NCBI RefSeq assembly: GCF_029946515.1
Contig: NZ_JARZHH010000009.1
Coordinates: 62,001 to 126,000 of the forward strand
Length of the DNA stretch: 64,000 nt
Direction: 5' to 3'
Source of the DNA: Polyangium sp. 6x1
Lineage (GTDB): Bacteria; Myxococcota_A; Polyangia; Polyangiales; Polyangiaceae
Position 1 is the stretch's first letter, and each line of letters begins with the position of its first letter. Positions 1-8,137 of this stretch are shown here, in pieces. A model generated the notes under the pieces. That model saw only the letters and a program-made list of their open reading frames with translations. It ran no database searches and was not told the DNA's origin. The position numbers were made by a program, and so were the translations under genes.

Positions 1-627
1 GCGAGCTCCATCGCCAAGTACTTCCGCAACGAGTGCAAGCCCGACGTCACCGTCGGCCAGCGCTTGCGCGCCGCAGTGCTCGAAGCGAACGCGAAGATCT
101 ACGCGCGCGCCGACGACTCGCGCTTGCATCGCGGCATGGGCACGACCGTCGTCGCGGGCGCGTACGCGCCGGACGATCGCACCTTCTTCGTGGCCCACGC
201 GGGCGACAGCCGTTGCTACCGCCTGCGCGGCGACGAGCTCAAGCAGCTCACGCGCGACCACTCGCTCATCTCGGACGCGCTGCTCGAGCGGCCCGATCTC
301 ACCGAGCTCGATCTCAAGTACCTGCCGAAGAACGTCATCACGCGCGCGCTCGGCATCAGCCCCACGGTCGACGTCGATCTCCGCGCCGAGCGCGTCGAGC
401 CGAACGACGTCTTCATCCTCTGCTCGGACGGCCTGCACGGCCTCATCTCCGACGAGGAGATCGCTTTCATCGTGCGCGACAACGCGATCCTCACCGAGGC
501 GTGCACGCGCCTCGTCGAGGCGGCGAACGCGAACGGCGGACGCGACAACATCACGGTCGTGCTCGTCCGCATCGAGCCGGATGATCCGCCCTGGGCCGGT
601 CGGCGCGCGAACTACGCGCGGCCGTAG
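1..627 (+). CDS. PP2C-family Ser/Thr protein phosphatase, 5' truncated by window edge
   Basis: The frame is open from base 1 to a TAG at 625-627, so about 208 C-terminal residues are visible and the start lies outside the window. The motifs are those of a PPM/PP2C metal-dependent phosphatase: GMGTTVV, then HAGDSRCYRLR (metal-binding Asp in GDSR), LTRDHS, ITRALG, LCSDGLHGLI (metal-binding Asp) and GRDNITVVLV near the end. Such enzymes remove phosphate from Ser/Thr and oppose Hanks-type kinases, several of which lie elsewhere in the window. The last residues after the DNITVV motif form a short tail with no second domain. A hairpin-array repeat begins four bases after the stop. The family call is secure; the substrate is unknown. 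Confidence 0.92.
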   Translation, partial: ASSIAKYFRNECKPDVTVGQRLRAAVLEANAKIYARADDSRLHRGMGTTVVAGAYAPDDRTFFVAHAGDSRCYRLRGDELKQLTRDHSLISDALLERPDLTELDLKYLPKNVITRALGISPTVDVDLRAERVEPNDVFILCSDGLHGLISDEEIAFIVRDNAILTEACTRLVEAANANGGRDNITVVLVRIEPDDPPWAGRRANYARP

Positions 628-630
628 CGT

Positions 631-735
631 AGCGCCGGGGTTTCACCCCGGGCCCGACCAGGGGTTGTCCACCCCTGGACCCGGACCAGGGCAAGCCCTG
701 GACCTCTGGTGCATCGACCGCGGTGCGGTCGATGC
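631..735. repeat. Hairpin-array repeat, copy 1 (short, half element)
   Basis: Four hairpins follow one another: CCGGGG/CCCCGG, CCAGGGG/CCCCTGG, CCAGGGC/GCCCTGG and GCATCGACCGC/GCGGTCGATGC. The same order occurs at the left end of most longer copies elsewhere in the window. This copy lacks the core and the right inverted half. It sits between the converging ends of the PP2C gene and the small membrane-protein gene. There is no T-run after the hairpins, so it is not a classical intrinsic terminator. Confidence 0.85.
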
Positions 736-738
736 AAT

Positions 739-912
739 TTACGGCCTACGGCCGATGGTCCCTGCCCGGAGGTACCAGGCGAGCGCCAGCACGGCGATCG
801 CCAAGAGGACCACCCAGAACCATGGCGATCGGGTCGTGGGCCTGGCCGTCTCTTCCACCACCTGCGCCGCGAAGAGGTTCGCGGCGGCGAGGATCGCGGT
901 CGGTGCGTTCAT
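739..912 (-). CDS. Small single-span membrane protein
   Basis: This is a 57-residue open frame starting MNAPTAILAAANLFAAQ. After a short polar segment (VVEETARPTTR) comes one strongly hydrophobic helix, SPWFWVVLLAIAVLALAWYL, ending in a positively charged tail (RAGTIGRRP). The pattern suggests a bitopic inner-membrane protein with a cytoplasmic C-terminus. The first segment could be a weak signal-like region. The frame can be extended 15 codons upstream, but the extension is polar and unconvincing. I do not recognise a family. It lies 65 bases downstream of the DUF2169 gene on the same strand and could be its distal partner. Confidence 0.5.
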   Translation of the reverse strand: MNAPTAILAAANLFAAQVVEETARPTTRSPWFWVVLLAIAVLALAWYLRAGTIGRRP

Positions 913-976
913 CTTCGCCTCCCGCAGCTCACGTTGCGCCGGCGGGCGAGGCGTCAATCTTCGCTTCGTCGCGTGA

Positions 977-3418
977 CTATCGATCGCTCGAGCGCGGCCG
1001 CGAGGGCGTGGCAGCCTCGGCGTAGGTCGCGCTGCCGCGACCTTCGGGCTGCACCCGCGCGTAGGCCCTGCGCGCCGACGCGAGCGCCTCCCGCACGCGC
1101 GCGCGGAAAGCCGGATCGGCTTCCATGCGCTCCTGCCAGACGCGCTCGATCCGCACCAGGCAAACGCGCGCGAGACCGAGCTCCGCGAGCACCACGTCGG
1201 CGTCGCTGTGCTCGACCGAGAACATCAGCCGCGCGTAGTCGGCGATCTCCAGCGCGCCTCGCTCGATCTCCAGCTGCTGCACGTACGCTCGATCGTAGGC
1301 AAGCCTGAGCTCGCACCGACCTTGCTCGGTCTCGGCGCGGATTGCGGTCACCCACGTCCGCTCGGTCGACACCCAGCGCGCCTCGGACAAACCCATCTCC
1401 GACAGGATGCGCGCGCGCTCCTCGGGGCGACGATCGATGCGAGCTGCCACGGCTGCGCAGTTCTCGAGCGGCAGGTCTGCGGCCATGAGCAGCGGCGCGG
1501 CCATGCTCGACGTCGAGGGCCGGCGACGCTCGCCCGATGGGCGCGGGGTCTCGACCGATACGACCGAGGTCCTCGGCGGCGGTGTGATCGGCGCGGAGGG
1601 CTGGAGGGGGCCGGACGACGCCACCGTCGACGCCGCCGCGAAAAAGGCTGCGTTCTCCGTCGGCGAGGCGGGCGGCACGCTCGTGGTGGAGGCTGCTCCC
1701 GCGCTGGGCACGAATCCCTTCGGCTCGGACCACGGCAAAGGCGCGGGCGCGCGCTGGGTATTGGGCGGCGCGTCGAGCAGCCGTCCGCTCGCCGCGAGGG
1801 CCCCGCCGGGCAACGTGGGCGGCGGCGCGAGCGTGCCCGTCTTTCGCGTGCTCGGCACCAGCGTCGGCGGCACGATCGACTCGCGCTCCGTGAGCACGCC
1901 GAAGCTCTCGGCCGGCGGCGGGCTCGACGTGCCCGTGCGCGCAGTCGCGGGCGCGCGGTCGGCCGGATCGTCTTCCTCTTCGCCCGCGGTGTGCTCGCTG
2001 CTCTGCACGCTCTTCGGCGTGGGCGGGGGCGCGAGCCGCATCGAGGCCGTATCGCCGGGCCAAACGTCCGCCTCCCATGAGGTCTCGACGTGCGCGGGCC
2101 TCTCGTCCTCGATCTCCCCGCGCGCGGCGCGCTCGACGAGCTGGCTCGGCCCGGGGAAGGCCGCGTCCACGATGAACCTCGATGACGCGCGATCCTCGAT
2201 GAGCCGCTCGCCCGAGGGCGGGATCGGCACCGAGCTGTCGCGAGGCCGCGCGGGCAGGCCGCCTCCGCTGAGCGCGAGCGGCTCCACGGGCAGCGGGGCC
2301 GACTCCACCGGTGAGGCATGCACGGGGGCGGTCGGCAGCAGCGTGTATCCCTCGTCCTCGGCGATCTCGCCCTCGAACGGACGCGGCAGGATCGGCCGCG
2401 GGCTCGAATCCTCGGGCGCGACGGGGGGCGACTCCACGTCTTCGAGGCTCACGGTCATCTCGGGACTCTCGGAGGCCACGATGATCCTGCCGAGCGCGTG
2501 CTCGTCGGGCTCGGACACCGGCGTCGATCCGCGCCAGGTCACGACGGCCACGAGGCGCACGCCGTCGATCCAGATCGTGTCGAGGCGCAGGTCGACCTCG
2601 AACGGCTTCGCCGAGCCCTGGTGCGCGTAAAACACGCGCGGGCGGATGTTCGGCAAACGCGACTCGAAGCGCGGGGCCTTGCGCGTCAGGTGCTCGAGCA
2701 CGATGTTCGGCGCAGCCTCGAGCTCGTCGAGCTGCTGCTCGATCGGCGCGCAGTTGAAGATCGAAAAGGGGAGCTCCTCGGGCGCCGCCGCGTGCTCGGT
2801 GCGTATACGACGCGCGAACGTGACGGCCTCGTCCGGGGCGCCGCGGTGCTCGGCGCGCCAGCGAATCGGCAGCGGACCGAAGCCGGGCGTCGCGTTCGGC
2901 GGGCACGACTCGCTCGTTTCGATGCGCGGCAAGGGCCAGCCTGCGGTCCCGGCGCCCGCGGGGATGCCGCTCATGTTCTCGCCTTGCATCACGGCGAGCT
3001 CGTAGCGGAGCGGGATCGCGGAGAAGCGCTCCGCTGTGCTCGGCCGGAGGTTGCCCGTGTGCCCGGGCATCCACACGCGTGGCCCGCAGACGCGCAGCGA
3101 CTTCTCGAAATGCCCCACGCGGAGCCGCGGCACGAGCATCTCGGTCGGCATGCCGCCGGGGGCGAAGGCGCGGCCCGAGAACGCGACGTCGATCTTCGGC
3201 TTGTACGGGACGAAATCACTCGGCGCGAAGAGCGCCGCCTGCGGGTTGTGATCCCAGGAGATATCGCCGTGAGCCGTGTCTTGCTTGGGCGCGAGGATCG
3301 CCTGGCCCGGTGCCAAGGTGAACGTCGCCTTCACCCCGATCGTGAGGCGATAGCCCCGAGGGCGCTCTTCCCACACCACGGTGGCGACGCTGAATGGGCA
3401 GAGTCGGACGATCTCCAA
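977..3418 (-). CDS. DUF2169 domain protein with long Pro/Ser-rich linker
   Basis: 813 residues. The first ~300 residues match the DUF2169 family as I know it: an opening like RLCPFSVATVVW, then D-x-VPYKPKIDV, GRAFAPGG and GPRVW, and later FGPLPIRWRAE. DUF2169 proteins are often encoded with type VI secretion effectors and are thought to help load them. No T6SS structural gene is visible here. Residues ~300-640 are low-complexity Pro/Ser/Ala sequence, and residues ~640-813 form a separate charged helical C-terminal region. The start is a TTG at 3418, chosen because the domain begins immediately and no ATG or GTG lies nearby upstream. A perfect CRP-like palindrome lies about 100 bases upstream. 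The domain call is fairly sure; the role is unknown. Confidence 0.75.
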   Translation of the reverse strand: MEIVRLCPFSVATVVWEERPRGYRLTIGVKATFTLAPGQAILAPKQDTAHGDISWDHNPQAALFAPSDFVPYKPKIDVAFSGRAFAPGGMPTEMLVPRLRVGHFEKSLRVCGPRVWMPGHTGNLRPSTAERFSAIPLRYELAVMQGENMSGIPAGAGTAGWPLPRIETSESCPPNATPGFGPLPIRWRAEHRGAPDEAVTFARRIRTEHAAAPEELPFSIFNCAPIEQQLDELEAAPNIVLEHLTRKAPRFESRLPNIRPRVFYAHQGSAKPFEVDLRLDTIWIDGVRLVAVVTWRGSTPVSEPDEHALGRIIVASESPEMTVSLEDVESPPVAPEDSSPRPILPRPFEGEIAEDEGYTLLPTAPVHASPVESAPLPVEPLALSGGGLPARPRDSSVPIPPSGERLIEDRASSRFIVDAAFPGPSQLVERAARGEIEDERPAHVETSWEADVWPGDTASMRLAPPPTPKSVQSSEHTAGEEEDDPADRAPATARTGTSSPPPAESFGVLTERESIVPPTLVPSTRKTGTLAPPPTLPGGALAASGRLLDAPPNTQRAPAPLPWSEPKGFVPSAGAASTTSVPPASPTENAAFFAAASTVASSGPLQPSAPITPPPRTSVVSVETPRPSGERRRPSTSSMAAPLLMAADLPLENCAAVAARIDRRPEERARILSEMGLSEARWVSTERTWVTAIRAETEQGRCELRLAYDRAYVQQLEIERGALEIADYARLMFSVEHSDADVVLAELGLARVCLVRIERVWQERMEADPAFRARVREALASARRAYARVQPEGRGSATYAEAATPSRPRSSDR

Positions 3419-3975
3419 TGCGGGGAGGGTAGCTTAACGCGACCAGGATGGGAAAGATTTCCTCGCGGGATCCCTCGGTTCTTTTCGTGCCACGAGCTCT
3501 TCCGCAGCGTGAGTGTGACAATTGTCACAAATTCGTGAAGAGTAGGGATTTGCCCGATCCAACGGAGACGCGCGCGAGCTGACGCTGCGGTGCGTCGGAG
3601 CCAATGCAGCCGCGACCGACCGCCTCCGCGCCGACGACAATCCATTGACGGAAGCCGGTCCGTCCGTGCTGGCCCGGCCGCTCCGTTTCTCCCGCCCCAC
3701 CCTCGGCTGCGCCCGTCGGGCGGGATCCGCCGCGCGGGGTAGGGTCACGCGCTCTGCCGGATCACCGCGCGCCCATTGCCGACGCGCGCGGGGCGACACC
3801 GGGCGCGGACGATCATTGAATGATTCACGCGAAGGACAGCCATCTTTCGTTTCGGTGGCGGAGCGCGCGTGATGGTCATCGATGTGACCAGAAAATTGCG
3901 GGTTCGCGAAAGAAAAGGAGAGCACGCGACGGAGCCAGGACGATAGTCTGACCGCCCTGTCGAAAGGAGACATTC
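3419..3975. other. Intergenic region between divergent genes
   Basis: 557 bases separate the DUF2169 gene (leftward) from the small lipoprotein gene (rightward). Apart from the palindrome at 3514-3529 I see no RNA gene or credible coding frame. The long leftward frame at 3434-3973 is arginine-rich, has no domain features and looks spurious. The last 15 bases carry a clear ribosome-binding site for the lipoprotein. Confidence 0.6.
3514..3529. promoter_or_regulatory. Perfect 16-bp palindrome matching the CRP half-site layout
   Basis: The sequence TGTGACAATTGTCACA is its own reverse complement and fits the TGTGA-N6-TCACA layout bound by CRP/FNR-superfamily regulators. It is centred about 103 bases upstream of the TTG start of the DUF2169 gene, a normal distance for an activator site. 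An A/T-rich core stands out in this GC-rich context. The binding protein is not known; matching to CRP is by consensus only. Confidence 0.55.
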
Positions 3976-4239
3976 ATGATCAAAAATAGCCTCGTCGCGC
4001 TCGCCCTCGCTTCCTTCACGACCGTTCTGCTCGCATGCTCCGCGGCAGAGGTGGGGGAGCCATGCGAGACCGAGGGAGCGGCGGACGAATGTGTCGACGA
4101 CGCGATCTGCGGAAAACCGAGCGATACGGCCCCGGAGCCGCAGTGCCTCAAGGTCTGCACGCAGGACTCGGATTGCGCCGCGAGCGAGTCCTGCAACGGC
4201 GTGACGGGCACCAGCACCAAGGCCTGCCGCGTCAAGTGA
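3976..4239 (+). CDS. Small cysteine-rich lipoprotein
   Basis: 87 residues with an N-terminal lipoprotein signal: MIKNS, a hydrophobic stretch, then lipobox LLAC with Cys at about residue 21. The mature part is short, acidic and contains eight further cysteines spaced like a disulphide-rich surface domain (CETEG, DECVDD, ICGK, CLKVC, DCAAS, SCNG, ACRVK). Such small Cys-rich lipoproteins are common in myxobacteria and have no fixed function. The start is supported by AAAGGAGA seven bases upstream of the ATG. The stop codon overlaps the GTG start of the next gene (GTGA), so the two are probably translated together. Confidence 0.8.
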   Translation: MIKNSLVALALASFTTVLLACSAAEVGEPCETEGAADECVDDAICGKPSDTAPEPQCLKVCTQDSDCAASESCNGVTGTSTKACRVK

Positions 4240-5336
4240 TCGCCTGCGCCGCGGCCCTCGCCGCGCTCCTCGCCGCGAACACCGTGCGCGCCGAGGGCGG
4301 ATACGGCGGCGGGGCCGCGGCGCGCACCCTCGAAGGCCACAGATTCCAGCCGCCCGTGCTGCTCGAAGGCCCGTTCACGACCAGCCACGTCGGAATCGAC
4401 ACTTCGATGGGCCTCCGCGTCCAGGACGGCGCCTTCGCCACGCCCACGGCCCCCTTGCGCCTGCCGCTCCCCGCCCGCGACGGCCAGACGCTTTTCCTGT
4501 TCGAGGAGCGGCTCGCCGTCGGAATCGCGCCGGTGCGCGGCGCGGAAATCGGGGCGCGCGCGGCATTTCAAATGACCGTCGGCGGCGACCCGGCGTCCAC
4601 CTATTTCTATGGCGGCCGCACGGGCTACGACGTCCGCCCGCACCTCGGCTTCGAGGTCCTGCACAGCGAGGTGCTCGGCCTCTCGGTCGGCCTGCGCGCA
4701 GGCCTGATCATGGCCGGCGGGGTGCGCGCCCGACCGTCCGGCCTCGTGGACGCCATGATGCGCGAGGCGGACGCGGCCATGCGAGATCCGGCGCGCATCC
4801 GCTGCCTCCGCGCCGGAGATCTCGGCTGCGCGTTCACGACCTTCGACGGGGCGGGGGCACTGCGCGTGGACGAGCGGAGCTTCGGCGTCCACGCGCGCGC
4901 AAGCGTGGCGAAGTCGTTCGGGCAGCACGTGGGCATGCAGGCCTCGTTCGGGGGCGAGGCGCTCGATACGCGCCTGCACGGCGGCCCGAACCTCGATGCC
5001 CGCATGGCGCCGCGCGCCTATGGGGCGTCCGTCGCGGCCTCGGTCGACCTCGCGCCCATCGCGCCCGTGGGAGCGATGCTCGAAGCGGGGCTCGAGCGCG
5101 GCGAAAACCGTGGCCTCGATCGCCCGAATGCCGATCTCCTCGGCGGCGCGCCGATGGCCTACACGACCGAGCGCGTCGCGGCGGGCGTGTATTACACGGG
5201 GCGCGACGCGCTCACGCTGGGGTTCGTCGGGACGTACGGCTTCACGCAGGAGAGGCGCGCCGCCGGGGACACGACGACGCCGCGCCCCCCCGCGCGCGCC
5301 CTCGGCGGCCGCCTGGCCTTCCGCTACTTCTTCTGA
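4236..5336 (+). CDS. Probable outer-membrane beta-barrel protein
   Basis: The start is the GTG at 4236, which shares GTGA with the stop of the lipoprotein gene. It gives a clean signal peptide (MIACAAALAALLAANTVRA, cleavage after VRA) and a 366-residue protein. A longer reading from 4035 would run through the lipoprotein in another frame and has no signal. The mature part alternates small and aromatic residues, has several short amphipathic strands (GLRVQDGAF, LGLSVGLRAG, GASVAASVDL, YYTGRDALTLGF) and ends in LAFRYFF, the terminal Phe expected of proteins inserted by the BAM machine. No precise family is recognised. It probably forms an outer-membrane pair with the upstream lipoprotein. It meets the next gene tail to tail with no gap. 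Confidence 0.72.
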   Translation: MIACAAALAALLAANTVRAEGGYGGGAAARTLEGHRFQPPVLLEGPFTTSHVGIDTSMGLRVQDGAFATPTAPLRLPLPARDGQTLFLFEERLAVGIAPVRGAEIGARAAFQMTVGGDPASTYFYGGRTGYDVRPHLGFEVLHSEVLGLSVGLRAGLIMAGGVRARPSGLVDAMMREADAAMRDPARIRCLRAGDLGCAFTTFDGAGALRVDERSFGVHARASVAKSFGQHVGMQASFGGEALDTRLHGGPNLDARMAPRAYGASVAASVDLAPIAPVGAMLEAGLERGENRGLDRPNADLLGGAPMAYTTERVAAGVYYTGRDALTLGFVGTYGFTQERRAAGDTTTPRPPARALGGRLAFRYFF

Positions 5337-6416
5337 TCAGGAGAGCACGCCCGCGGCGGCCCGATCGAGCAGCGCGTCGATGCCGTCGAAGAGATCCTGG
5401 TTTCCATTCTGCGAATACGCCGCGAGCTTCTCCGCGCATGCGGGGACGACCTTCACGAAATCGAGGATCGTGGCCGGATCGGCGAGCGAGTGCGCCGCGC
5501 GGCCGAACCCTTCGCGCTCGAGGTACCGCGCGTTCAGGACCTGCTCGAACTGGTGGCGGATGGGGACGGCGAGCATGGGTTTGTGCAGGAAAACGGCCTC
5601 GCCCATGAGCGTGAAGCCGCCGCCCGCGATGACGGCGCGGGCCGAGGCGAGGTCGTCGATGAACCCGTCCTCGCTGAAAGGCCGATACCGGAGGTTGCCC
5701 TCGACCTGTTCCTCCTGGATGCCGCGGCGCATGCCGTAAATGCGGCATTCGAGCCCGGTCTTCTGGAGCGTATCGGCGAGCGCGTCATTTCCCTCGGCGG
5801 TCTGATAGACGAGCAGGTGCTCGCCCGCGCGCCGGTTCGCGCGGAGGATCTCGGGGCGCAGGATCGGCGGATAGAGCGTCGTCCTCGGCTTGCGGATCGG
5901 CGGGCGGAAAAAGCTCGTGATGAGGTAATGGTCGCAGAACGGCAGTTTTCCTTTGATGAACAGGCGCGTCACGGTAAAGTCCGCCTCGTCGCCGCGGATG
6001 ATGTCGGGCCCGTGCGTGCACCGGTTGATGATCTGCATGTTGTCGACGGACAGGATGGGCAGCCCGTGCGTCTTCGCGAACAGGTAGGTCCACGACTCGA
6101 AATCGCTGATCACGACCTCGGGGCGGAACGCCTGGATGAGCTCGAAGTACGCCGCGATGTTCTTGGGCAACCCCGCCGCGCCCTGCGTCACGTTCGAGAA
6201 GAACGTCTTGCCACGACGAACGCGGTTCTCCTCGTAGATCATGTGGAAGCCGTGAATCTTGTTCACGCCTTCGAACCGCTTCGTGAGGAACTCGGCCGCC
6301 CGCCCCGAGGCCATGATCTCGATCTCGTGCCCCTGCTCGACCAGGTGCTCGAGCACCACGCGCGACCGCATCGCGTGCCCCATGCCCTCGCCGACCACCC
6401 CGTAGAGAATCTTCAT
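5337..6416 (-). CDS. Glycosyltransferase-like protein (UDP-sugar GT-B fold, MurG/GT28-like C-terminus)
   Basis: 359 residues. It opens with KILYGVVGEGMGHAMRS, the glycine-rich loop of GT-B fold enzymes that act on membrane sugars (compare GxGxGH in MurG-type proteins). The middle has VVISDFESW, and the C-terminal half has the nucleotide-sugar segment: ARAVIAGGGFTLMGEAVFLHKPMLAVP followed by RHQFEQVLNARYLEREGFG, where the GGGFTxMGEA and Q-x-x-NA pattern matches the donor-binding region of this superfamily. It is close to a conserved bacterial and archaeal family of roughly this length annotated as putative glycosyltransferases. The acceptor is unknown. The gene is divergent from the next one, with 50 bases between them. 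Confidence 0.7.
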   Translation of the reverse strand: MKILYGVVGEGMGHAMRSRVVLEHLVEQGHEIEIMASGRAAEFLTKRFEGVNKIHGFHMIYEENRVRRGKTFFSNVTQGAAGLPKNIAAYFELIQAFRPEVVISDFESWTYLFAKTHGLPILSVDNMQIINRCTHGPDIIRGDEADFTVTRLFIKGKLPFCDHYLITSFFRPPIRKPRTTLYPPILRPEILRANRRAGEHLLVYQTAEGNDALADTLQKTGLECRIYGMRRGIQEEQVEGNLRYRPFSEDGFIDDLASARAVIAGGGFTLMGEAVFLHKPMLAVPIRHQFEQVLNARYLEREGFGRAAHSLADPATILDFVKVVPACAEKLAAYSQNGNQDLFDGIDALLDRAAAGVLS

Positions 6417-6466
6417 GGCCGTAGAGTTTATCGATCCGCACCACCCGGGTCGAGGGTTCGGAGGGG

Positions 6467-7471
6467 ATGACGGCCGCGCGAGGTCTGCGAATCTGGTGCG
6501 AGATGGTGACGCACGCCGAGATCGCGTCGCCCGCCGTGCTCGCCGCGCTCGCGCAGCGGAAGATCGGGCTCATCGTCGCGGCGCAGCCGGGCCCGCGCGC
6601 CCATCTCGTGCAGCTCGCGCGAGCGGCGAGGGACGCGGGCCTCTCCTTCGCGGTCTGGCCGATGCTCGCGGACGCGGCCGGGCGCTGGGCGAGCGTGGAC
6701 AACGCGGCGCGGTTCGCCTCGTACGTCCGCGCGCTCGTGGACGAGCTCGACCGGGCCTCCGCGCTGCCCGAGGAGATCGCCCTCGATCTCGAGCCGCCGA
6801 TCGACCGGCTCCGCCGCATGCTCGGGTTCCGCGCGCCCCCCAGCCCGCCGGCGAGGAGCGCGCCCCCGCCGGACCACGGCGAGGCGATCCTGGGCGCGCT
6901 CGTGCGGGATCTGCGCGCGCGCGTCCCCACGCCGATCCGCGTCTCGGCCGCGGTGATCCCGCTCGTTCTGTTTGACGACGAAATGTCGGGGCTCGAACGA
7001 TGGCTCGGCACGCCCGTCCGCTCCATCCCCTGGGATCATGCGAGCGTGATGGTCTACACCACGTTGCTCGAAGGCTATTCGCGTGGCCTTTTGACCCGCA
7101 ACGATGTGCGGCCCCTGCTCGCGTCTTTTTGCCGCCTCGCCGCGGCGCGCTTCGGGGCGCGGGCGGGCGTGTCGCTCGGGGCGGTGGGGAAGGGCGCGCT
7201 CGGCGACGAGGCGACGTACCGCTCGGCCACGGAGCTCGCCGACGACGTGGCCATCGCGCGCGCGGCGGGCATCGAGGATCTCACGCTCTTCGACCTCGGC
7301 GGCGTGCTCCGGCGGCCGCCCTGGGAGGCGTGGCTCGACGCGTTCGCCTGGACCGAGCCTTCGCCCCGTTTGCCCGAAGCGACGTGGAAGAGCCGCGCGG
7401 CGGAAAAGCTCGGCCGCGGGGCGTCGCGTTTGCTCGGCGTGGCCGGTTCCTTGCGCCCGACGCGCGGGTGA
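6467..7471 (+). CDS. Conserved protein of unknown function, possible TIM-barrel glycosidase-like fold
   Basis: 334 residues with no signal peptide. The start is the ATG at 6467, behind GGAGGGG. The sequence alternates strands and helices as in a barrel: LRIWCEMVTHAEI, KIGLIVAAQPG, LSFAVWPML, EIALDLEPPIDRL, RVSAAVIPLVLF, ASVMVYTTLLEG, RAGVSLGAVGKG and DLTLFDLGGVLRR. The acidic cluster DLEPP in the middle and DLGG at the end are at positions where barrel glycosidases often carry catalytic acids, but I cannot assign a family. It is 20 bases upstream of peptide deformylase and may be co-transcribed with it. Confidence 0.6.
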   Translation: MTAARGLRIWCEMVTHAEIASPAVLAALAQRKIGLIVAAQPGPRAHLVQLARAARDAGLSFAVWPMLADAAGRWASVDNAARFASYVRALVDELDRASALPEEIALDLEPPIDRLRRMLGFRAPPSPPARSAPPPDHGEAILGALVRDLRARVPTPIRVSAAVIPLVLFDDEMSGLERWLGTPVRSIPWDHASVMVYTTLLEGYSRGLLTRNDVRPLLASFCRLAAARFGARAGVSLGAVGKGALGDEATYRSATELADDVAIARAAGIEDLTLFDLGGVLRRPPWEAWLDAFAWTEPSPRLPEATWKSRAAEKLGRGASRLLGVAGSLRPTRG

Positions 7472-7491
7472 GGGCACGATCCCGCGTCCCG

Positions 7492-8085
7492 ATGTCGAAG
7501 CCCAGGATCGTGCAAGCCGGTAACCCCGTCCTCCGCGCCGTCGCCGCGCCGGTCGAGAGGGATCAGATCAAGAGCCGCGACAGCCGCCTGCTCGTGAAGA
7601 AGATGGTCGAGGCGATGCGCCAGGCGCCCGGCGTGGGCCTCGCCGCCCCGCAGATCGGCGTGGGCCTTCAGGTGATCGTGCTCGAGGACGATCACGCCCG
7701 CATGGCGCGCCTCACGAAAGAGCAACGCGAAGACCGCGGCCGCGCCCCGTTCCCGCTGACCGTCATCTTCAACCCCGAGCTGCGCGTGATCGGCGAGGAG
7801 ACGGCGACCTACTTCGAGGGTTGCCTGTCCGTCGCGGGCTACATGGCGCTCGTCGAGCGACACTTTTCCGTGGAGGTGACGGGGTTCGACGAGAAGGGCG
7901 AGCCCCTGCGCTGGGAGGCGAGGGGCTGGCCCGCGCGCATCCTGCAGCACGAGGTGGATCACCTGCGCGGCATGCTCTACGTGGATCGCATGATCTCGCG
8001 GACGCTCTCGTGCAACGACGAGATGGGCGCGCGGTGGCTGGAGACGCCCGTCGACGAGGTGAAGAAGGTCTTCGGGGTGGAATGA
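7492..8085 (+). CDS. def: Peptide deformylase
   Basis: 197 residues. It removes the formyl group from the N-terminal methionine of new proteins, with a metal ion held by one Cys and two His. All three family motifs are present: GVGLAAPQIG (motif 1), EGCLS (motif 2, metal Cys) and QHEVDHLRG (motif 3, HExxH). The start is the ATG at 7492 giving MSKPRIVQAGNPVLR, the usual deformylase opening. A longer reading from 7000 overlaps the previous gene and is not credible. It is about 30 residues longer than the shortest bacterial enzymes, with an insertion between motifs 1 and 2 and a C-terminal extension (CNDEMGARWLETPVDEVKK). It converges with the metalloprotease gene 52 bases away. Confidence 0.95.
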   Translation: MSKPRIVQAGNPVLRAVAAPVERDQIKSRDSRLLVKKMVEAMRQAPGVGLAAPQIGVGLQVIVLEDDHARMARLTKEQREDRGRAPFPLTVIFNPELRVIGEETATYFEGCLSVAGYMALVERHFSVEVTGFDEKGEPLRWEARGWPARILQHEVDHLRGMLYVDRMISRTLSCNDEMGARWLETPVDEVKKVFGVE

Positions 8086-8137
8086 AGGGGGGCGCGCGTG
8101 CCCAGGTTTTGCCCAGGCAACGCGCGCCCGGCGCCGC

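Noticed and set aside
3434-3973. 179-residue minus-strand frame in the intergenic region
   Set aside because: Arg/Ser/Pro-rich, overlaps the palindrome, no signal, helix or domain pattern.
7000-7491. Extended N-terminus of peptide deformylase
   Set aside because: Lies inside the upstream gene in another frame; the ATG at 7492 gives the standard deformylase N-terminus.
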